A stretch of 64,000 nucleotides of DNA from NCBI GenBank assembly GCA_012934845.2, contig WNNJ02002991.1:124001-188000 (forward strand), given 5' to 3'. The DNA comes from Pomphorhynchus laevis. Lineage: Eukaryota > Acanthocephala > Palaeacanthocephala > Echinorhynchida > Pomphorhynchidae. Below, in pieces: positions 57,901 to 64,000 of the stretch. The translations under genes were made by a program, and so were the position numbers. The first letter of the stretch is position 1, and each line of letters opens with the position of its first letter. The notes under the pieces were generated by a model, which was given only the letters and a program-made list of their open reading frames with translations, did not search any database and was not told the DNA's origin.

Positions 57901-60900
57901 GCATTAGCCTATCTATATCGGCGTATATTTCCAGGTGAAGCAGGTACAATGGCAATATAGTTTTAAAAATTTGATCTATAAACGACAAATGCAACATTTG
58001 ATCTCGACTGCCTGCTTTCTGCCCTAAATCGTCCTTCATTTCAGCTAACAGTTCTAGTATTTGTAGATAGTTCTTTTCGGTAATTTGAATTTCTGCCATT
58101 CTCGGCTTTCGTTGTTTGCATAGCCCACGCTCGTCTAATAAAAATAGTGCATTCGGAAATAAAATGTTTAACATTTAAGAAAAACATTACAAAACGCTCA
58201 ATATTTAAATTATAAATTAATAAATTCAATTAATCTGTACAAATTAATTCGATATAAACATAATACAGACAATTAAATTTAAAGGAACATTTTTTAATTA
58301 AAAGTTTAAAATTTATTTTCGAGCGCAAAAATTGATATTAAATACAAAATTATAAAATGACTAGGATAATTATCCAAATTAATTTTCTGGTTTATATTAG
58401 ATAAAATATGATTATATTTATTTTTATATTTGAATATTATTATAATATTATATAATTTATATAATTTTGTAATCTCAAATTTAATTTTTTAAATATACAA
58501 ATATAAAATTTATTAATATCAAATTAATTAGTATACAATTTTATACGCTTTTACCATATGTAATTTATTGTAAATCATAAGTTATAAATTTAATCTTTAT
58601 ATTTTTAATTAAAAATTTAATAAAGATTAAATAAAATTAACAAATTATTTTTTCATCAATTGAGTTAAACTATTCAAATAATTATAGGTAAATCATTTTA
58701 AGAAATCTGTTCAATATATAATCTATTGTTTTAGAAGTTGACGAGCAAGGAAACATAATTTATTTAATGAATTTTCGAATGCAACTGCATTCATCATCAG
58801 ATTGTAAGTAGTTAATATGTATAACAAGATAGTTTAAACTATCTTGTTATACATATTAACTACTTACAATCTGATGATGAATGCAGTTGCATTCGAAAAT
58901 TCATTAAATAAATTATGTTTCCTTGCTCGTCAACTTCTAAAACAATTGTTTATAAGCGAGAGTTATATCTTCAAGAATATATAATCTATAAAACATTATA
59001 TTTGTCTTCATATAGAAAATAAGAGAGAGATCAGATGAAATTGATAATTGAAATTTTATAAATAAAATATTTTTGGGAGAAATATTTTTCCAAGAGTATT
59101 ATTAACAATATTTATTTTTATTTATTATTATATGCTGTAAATGAAACCAGTATTTAAAATTTTGATCTCAAAAATAAATGTTTTCTTCTTTTTATGTACG
59201 AAAAACATTTAAAAATTTCGGAAACCGCTTTGATATGGCCATTATGGCATTTAATAATTAAATAATCATCAAATTATATAGTATTATTATAATTAATATT
59301 ATATTAATTTATATTATAAAATTTAATATTTTTAATTATCTTATTTTATAATTATAATAATAAATTATAATAATTTTATAATTTATAATTATAAAACCTG
59401 TAGAGATAGCCATAGGTTGACAATGCCAGATTTGTCAAAATATTGTTTATCAATGAAAGATATAATGACTATTTTACATTCGCAAACCAATTGAAATTAA
59501 TCAAGATGATGTTTATGAATAAAAACAGGAAAATAAATTATTCAAAATGTCATTTAAATATATAAAATATATAATAATCAAGATATATCAAGACAAACTT
59601 TTGTAGATTTTTTCTATTAATAGATGACATAGCAGATTGATATATTTGCTATGAAACAAGGCATAAGTTATCGCGCTTAAACTATTGTAATTTGATTTGA
59701 CAAACATTGATATTATATTACATTAATATATTATAATTAATATATTATATATTAAATTAATATATTATATTACATTAATAATATATTAATAGTTAACTTC
59801 TTGGTTTTCTTTAGTTTTTCATCTAAAGAAATGGAAGAAATTTAATATTAGGAACTGGGTCCGCTGCTTTTGAAGATTGTTCCATTTGGTTCTATTAAGG
59901 GCGTATTTGGCTTACTGCATAGACCCTTGATGACTTATCGGTCAGACCAGGCAGTAACTGAGCACATAGCTTACCGGGGACGCCGTCGTCCTGACGTTTA
60001 GAGTATTGAGACAACATTCCATAATGCTGATGTTTATGGCTGGCTTTTCAAGAAGTCTATAGCCAACACACTTCCTTTCTCAGCACGGGCTTGAAACCGG
60101 CTATGGCCGAGTTGGCCATGGCCGGTTCCAAGACAGTGCTGAGATATAATATATTAATACTTATATATGTTAATATTATACATACGGTATTAATTATATG
60201 TTAATATATTGCATTATGTATTAATAATGATTATGTATCAATGAACAAATAATAGTAGATTTGATAGTAAATCAAGTCTTATCAGGTTTTGATAGTTAAT
60301 AAGAACTACCAGGTTTTTAAAATGAATAGTAATTTCAATATCAATATTAATTCAAAGGTATAAATATACGCAACATAATACGATTTAAGTTATATATTCT
60401 GTTTTAAGCTTCTTCTCTTCTACCCGGTATAAGCGAATAAACCAGTAAAGGTATAAAATTACTACTTCTTTTGATTTTTAATAAAATCAAAGAAGAAAAA
60501 TCATATCTATTTTTATGTCATATTATTATATTTGATCTAAACAATTCAATTATTGAACACCACAAGCATTTAGTGTTCAAATTGTAACTTTATTAATATA
60601 ACATATAATAATATATTATTAATATATTATTGTGTTGATTATTATCTATCCATAAATACAATTTATGGATGAAATACAATTTAAATAAAATTTTATTGAG
60701 GTGCTTATTATAGTCTTTCTTAAATCAATTTTTGTCTTTGATTATTTACTAAAACTTAGATTATTAATTCAGTTCATGTATTTTATATTATTTATAAATA
60801 AATATTAATGATAATAATTATTAATAATAACTAATTTGTGTATATTGTACGGCAGAATATACGATCAATTTAATAATAAAATATAATTTCTGAATCAAAT

Positions 60901-62948
60901 CAGATCAGCAATCTGATTTAATTTATAAATTTAAAATAATGAAACAATAAAATATATAATTTTAAATATTAAAATCAGATGCCTTTACTAAAAATATCAC
61001 GCCAATTTCAGATAAAACATTAAAAATTGTTTAATAATTTTAATTATGTTAAAAAGAATTTTTATAAAATACTTTTCGTTTTCATTCGTTGTTTTTAATC
61101 AATGTTTTTAGTTATAAATACAATAGGTTGCACTGCATTAAAATCAGATGGCTTCATGTAGCCTTATCATTAAAAAGTTATTGAGTGAAAAAAAACATTT
61201 ATATGTCGTCGCGATAGTCTAATGACATTATGCCGACAAAGTCTGTTAAATTGGGACAAAACGAACAATTACTGTAACGCATTGAATGTAAATTTGTTTT
61301 CATAATCCTACCTCCATCTTGCTTTACAATTGAATTCTGTGAATGTACACATTTTATGAGTTCCCAGGTTTGACGCAATATTCTAGCCATTTACATGACC
61401 GAAATGAGAAGAGCAAATGACGGTATCAATACAAACGATGATATCGATATGTAAAGCGTCAGCAAAATGTGTAGTTTATGCTAAGCACTGATTGACCTCT
61501 TTTTGGTAAAACTGGTCACTTATGAAATGCAAAAGAGAACTTTAGCTATGCAATAGCGTTGCAAAAACTAAAAATAATATGATTTTGTCCCAATTTTTTA
61601 ATTTTCATTTAAGTGGATGTCACATTAGATGAAGATACGTTATCATAAATATTGTTAACAAATGTAGCCGATTTTTGGCCATCTGCTCCGAATTGCTCTA
61701 CATAGCCTTAACATTTGCATGGTAAAAAGCAATACTCAATGTATTAAATAGTCTTATATTATTTTGAGAATCAATAAATTAAATTTGAATTAAAATTTTT
61801 TGTGAATCACACGTCCTCAAACACGTCTTTGCTATTTTTGGTTCAAAATTAATAATGATTTTCATTTAATGCACATAACAATAATAATTTTGTTAACTTT
61901 TTAATTTTGTTAAAACCTCTGCAGAATCGCCTGCAGATAATAATAGCTGAAGATAATATTTTAATTATTTTGAAATATTTGAAAGAATATTTAAAAGAAT
62001 ATAATTAATATTAATTATGATATTAATATAAATATTATATTTGTATATAATTAATATTAATTTTGCGTTTAATTTACTAAAATTCTACTAGATTTTTCAA
62101 AGAATTTAATAGAATTTTAATTTAGAATTAAAATCTAATAAATATTAGATTAAATTAATAAATTTTAATCAAATAAATATTAGATTATATTAATTTTTTT
62201 AGTTTAATTAATTTTAACTAAATAATTAATTAATTTATTAAAATAATTAATTAATTTATTTAATTTTTGGTTATTTTTGGTTATTTTTTATTCAAAAATC
62301 CCATAATCCTTCAATCTAATATTTGAAGTGCATTATATATAATATTTATATTTATTATAATCTAATATTTATAGTATATATTTAAAAAATATAAAGTCAT
62401 TAAAATTTCAATTGTAACAATGTCTGCACAGGTATATCAATTTAAAATAATTAAAAGTTTTAATGTAAATTGAAACTACAAATAATTTATTTTGATGTTA
62501 ATCAATTCAAATGTAATAGAAAACAGTGTGAATCCTAAGGTATTTACATTTTTATAGCCAGTAAATAGGTAAAATGTCTAGCTAATGCTATTTTATAAGC
62601 CCAGTTACGTTTTAAATTATAAACATGTAATTTACATCAAATACCTCTTGTGTCAGTTTCTAATAAGGACAGTCTAGATGATCGACGTCTTCGCTTGACG
62701 GAATTTGAATTTGATGATGATGTGCTAGGTGAACATTGTTTCACTGATGAAAGACTAGATACACTTGATGTGGAACAGCGTCGCTTCCTATCGTTAACAG
62801 TACCGCGCAAGTCACAAGTTGATGAATAATCTCTATTTGCCTGAAAACATTAAAAACTTTCGAAACCGAATTCAATATGGATATTAGATTGTACCATGTA
62901 AATACGTTCATTCAACCGCCCGTTTACATTCAACGAATCTGCAAACCA
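45959..62948 (-). CDS. ect2: ECT2/Pebble-type RhoGEF, 5' end not seen (10 exons, 562 aa)
   Basis: Guanine-nucleotide exchange factor that activates RhoA at the spindle midzone and drives the cytokinetic furrow. Exons, 5' to 3' on the minus strand: 62948-62895, 62840-62645, 58134-57740, 56513-56205, 54300-54181, 52998-52797, 51236-51058, 46289-46219, 46171-46057, 46006-45959; phases 0,1,0,0,0,1,0,2,0 all agree. WFADSLNVNGRLNERIYM ends a BRCT domain. A Ser-rich linker has a basic KRRRRSSRLS. The DH domain runs from RMAEIQITEKNYLQILELL through DLLIRPVQRIPSVILLF, the Rho-binding signature helix. The PH part includes IVLFVFEDCLE, FKHLLEVKILHIKKI and NKDAFGITYV. The tail is basic, ending SISSEDSDTENVRP. 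An insert of about 20 residues (GGNKLILDKMKRLPV) follows the signature helix. The N-terminal BRCT exons are not in view. Confidence 0.9.
46290..46889. other. ECT2 intron sequence, no feature
   Basis: AT-rich; one spurious minus-strand frame. Nothing supported. Confidence 0.35.
46890..47885 (+). repeat. Dispersed repeat R1, two direct copies
   Basis: Copies 46890-47290 and 47500-47885. Shared order: ataataaataatatactttg, tttggccccgctg-tatgttggg, gccgaaacctgatagcatag, cagttcctc-tgatgacctct, ttatttattg-tcaattcata, then ttgatttaaattatagaaaa and acgtagactcagttagctga. The middle can fold (gctatg/catagc, gaggag/ctcctc). Inverted partners lie at 39421-40350. Confidence 0.8.
47886..48435. other. ECT2 intron sequence, no feature
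   Basis: A short inverted motif (caaagtatttgtaagaatactttg, about 47976-47999). Otherwise AT-rich. Confidence 0.35.
48436..50705 (-). mobile_element. LINE with RT, zinc knuckle and RLE-like C-terminus (longest copy)
   Basis: Minus strand, in several frames. 50600-50356: GGPDGLSPLHLKDPT, ISPFFFWAKLIALDK. 50345-49776: RT core LKLDFRNAFNCMSRPA, EGVQHGDPLCPLLFSVAVHH, NIWYLDDATLSGD (YLDD site), LNPSKCEV. 49766-49036: thumb. 49023-48436: SFGRHDLDCYKSTERHFRHA (knuckle), then RTDGKRPDGATLVPWERGRL, LAWDCTCVNILTSSYLARSL, RRKRTKYSDL, FVPIAVESL, LQRINADIQRGNGACIREAI. The RPD ... WD.TC pattern fits a PD-(D/E)xK nuclease like that of R2-type LINEs; this is my inference. Far more GC-rich than the host intron. 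Broken in a few places. Confidence 0.8.
51237..52796. other. ECT2 intron, no feature seen
   Basis: AT-rich, 1.56 kb. A local repeat ttgcaatcaatcgcgac occurs twice near 51508-51545. No coding beyond the flanking exons. Confidence 0.4.
53489..53760 (-). mobile_element. RLE-type LINE, small 3' fragment
   Basis: 89 codons: GSPPFDGVTLTPWEAGRILV, WDFTCPKTLAASHVAHAVSS, QIKRTKYSGFEDRPYLFVPI, VIETLGEIGPS. Same protein region as the copies at 42840 and 48436, here in one open frame. It sits in the ECT2 intron between the 54181 and 52998 exons, on the gene's strand. Confidence 0.8.
54660..55135 (+). mobile_element. RTE-type LINE, 3' coding end
   Basis: + strand: ISRIQATKMRFLHGVGGFTL, GDKVRNSVIWDGLGVKSLVL, LRLLGHVLRI, GRRLRGRPRL, WRN, LGLSKRELW. 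The order MRFLxxxxGxxxxDxxRNxxI, LxWxGHVxRM, GxRxRGRPxxxW is the C-terminal region of RTE-like LINEs. Stops and one frameshift. Perhaps the same family as 44560-45122. Confidence 0.75.
55136..56204. other. ECT2 intron; GC-rich island at 55860-55985
   Basis: Mostly AT. The island 55860-55985 (tagagtcggtccaccagtgg ... gggtttcgattcgtcgagac) stands out in composition and has weak box A/box B likeness. It is probably a fragment of a mobile element or SINE. No ORF. Confidence 0.35.
56514..57739. other. ECT2 intron, no feature seen
   Basis: AT-rich, 1.2 kb, without recognisable ORF or repeat. Confidence 0.4.
58725..58946. repeat. Perfect 222-bp palindrome
   Basis: Two 111-bp arms, identical base for base, with no loop; center AGTTTAAACT at 58831-58840. 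It begins attgttttagaagttgacga and ends with the complement. No terminal duplication is obvious. It sits in the long ECT2 intron. The inner arm gtaagtagttaatatgtat also occurs at 1082-1112. Confidence 0.97.
59860..60150. repeat. GC-richer repeat fragment with a strong hairpin
   Basis: 290 bp of clearly different composition in the AT-rich intron. 60078-60144 folds: tctcagcac ... aaccggctatggcc, loop gagtt, ggccatggccggtt ... gtgctgaga, about 29 pairs with few mismatches. Probably a piece of a transposon with inverted ends; a structured small-RNA precursor cannot be excluded. Confidence 0.5.
60151..62644. other. ECT2 intron, no supported feature
   Basis: AT-rich. A 63-codon minus frame at 61390-61199 (ILRQTWELIKCVHSQNSIVK) is not needed: the exons on either side join in phase without it. 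It may be an alternative exon or chance. Confidence 0.4.
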
Positions 62949-63807
62949 CTAGAAAACACAAACATTCGAATTAATAACTTAAGCATTTAAAATTCATTAT
63001 AGCAATGATGTAGTAAGAGTCCAAAATCCAAGCAATGACGCAAGTAAATATGCTACTATTCATATTTACAACCAAACAATGACTGTAAATATAAGGCATT
63101 CTAAGAATTACAAATTACAAATTATCACAAATTACAAATTATGAGAAATTTGCAATTTATAAATTGTCTCATTAACATAACGAGGAAATAATTTTATAAT
63201 TTAAATAATTGCAACGCAAAACACATTACACAAAAATAATTCTCAAAAATATAAAGATCTTTCAATAGAATGTTTGACTGATAAATCAGCTCTATACTTT
63301 AATTGATAGATTCATTTGACATATAGAACACAAACATGCATGAAATCAGTTAAATAGTTATATAAAAATAAAATGTTCGAATATAAATATTATGCTGATA
63401 TAATTAAATATAATTTTGTGGATTATCATTAAACAAAAAGACAATAAGAAAAGATAATTAGATAAAAATAAATTTATTGGATTACAGACAATTAATTATG
63501 ACGAATAAAAAATATTTTACAATTTTTTGATTCAAATACATGTACATTTAAAAATGTGCATGATGCCGTATTAATAAAACATTCAAATATAGTAATTATT
63601 TAATAATAAAAATTAAGATTTTCAAATAACATATTTCACTAATTGTTCTTTATAGTTAGTGAGGAGAAGTTTCATCTTACAAAAAGATAAAACACAACAA
63701 CGGATCAGTAGCGATGGGTTCATTGTTAATGATCTATAACAATGGATCATCACTAGATGGCCCGTACTCATCTGACTGTCAATTGTAGGAATATTTTGTG
63801 TGATTAA
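62949..63807. other. Upstream of visible ECT2 exons; start of ECT2 unresolved
   Basis: Very AT-rich. A minus-strand frame near 63770-63605 (MSTGHLVMIHCYRSL, LLIRCCVLSF, then a possible gtaaga donor) is not BRCT-like. No exon for the first BRCT repeats is seen. Confidence 0.4.
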
Positions 63808-64000
63808 ATGTCAATCCTCAAAGCTGGAAAAGCGTTCGGTACACAAGCACGATTTTATAATGATAAAAGTAAGGTATTTCTTTCACATAAGGCGAAATAT
63901 TTTAACTTATAACAAAGTTAGTGTATTGCATGCAATGTTACAGGTGACTAAATTAATCAACGATTTAAATAAATTTGGAATAAATCAGTTCGATTCGAAC
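63808..64000 (+). CDS. Start of an unrecognised gene, runs off the window
   Basis: Exon 1 is 63808-63873, MSILKAGKAFGTQARFYNDK then SK, with donor gtattt. Exon 2 starts after tgttacag at 63944 and stays open to the last base: VTKLINDLNKFGINQFDSN. Phases match (0/0), intron 70 bp. The Arg/Lys-containing, acid-free first 16 residues could be a mitochondrial presequence (inference). I do not recognise the family. It is transcribed away from the ECT2-like gene. Confidence 0.55.

Noticed and set aside
61199-61390. 63-codon minus frame as an extra ECT2 exon
   Set aside because: The flanking exons (62645 and 58134) already join in phase, and the frame shows no likeness to the ECT2 linker or DH start.

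Overview
This is animal nuclear DNA: very AT-rich, with spliced genes whose shortest introns are about 38-60 bp and whose acceptors look like ttttag or tttcag. It is crowded with non-LTR retrotransposons (LINEs), Penelope-like elements (PLEs), fold-back or MITE-like repeats and tandem arrays. Short introns and AT richness suggest a small-genome invertebrate (nematode-like or another worm phylum). The sequence does not settle the phylum. I see no bacterial, organellar, LTR-retroviral or Polinton-type genes.

Layout. 1-25 kb is a transposon graveyard with no host gene. It holds three LINE families with an APE endonuclease or CR1/Jockey-type RT: family 1 at 7022-10651, inverted at 11663-14649, and relics at 19.5 and 23.6 kb; family 2 at 1.8 kb, 5.8-7.0 plus 10.7-11.5 kb, and relics at 18.8 and 23.3 kb; family 3 at 2.7-4.5 and 20.6-22.1 kb. 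It also holds PLE fragments, PLE terminal repeats with hammerhead ribozymes, and two tandem arrays. One family 1 copy sits inside a family 2 copy with a 6-bp target duplication.

26-44 kb carries two + strand secretory-pathway genes that I assembled exon by exon with matching phases. The first is a GOT1/GOLT1-type Golgi transport protein (26122-28765). The second is a divergent ERGIC-53/VIP36-like L-type lectin of 279 aa in 8 exons (32946-44053), ending in a transmembrane helix and a KxKxx ER-retrieval tail. Its 7-kb third intron holds a PLE, a hammerhead-bearing repeat, a 136-bp satellite and fold-back elements.

45.9-62.9 kb is one - strand gene, an ECT2/Pebble-type RhoGEF. Ten exons in perfect phase give the end of a BRCT domain, a nuclear-localisation-like linker, the DH domain, the PH domain and a basic tail (562 aa). 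The exons for the rest of the BRCT region are not visible. Its introns hold LINEs with a restriction-enzyme-like C-terminus, an RTE-type fragment and a perfect 222-bp palindrome. A further + strand gene starts at 63808 and leaves the window.

The most interesting signals are hammerhead ribozymes with compensatory changes, a covarying 3' stem-loop shared by two LINE families, the perfect palindrome, and the lectin that has lost its predicted calcium and sugar ligands.
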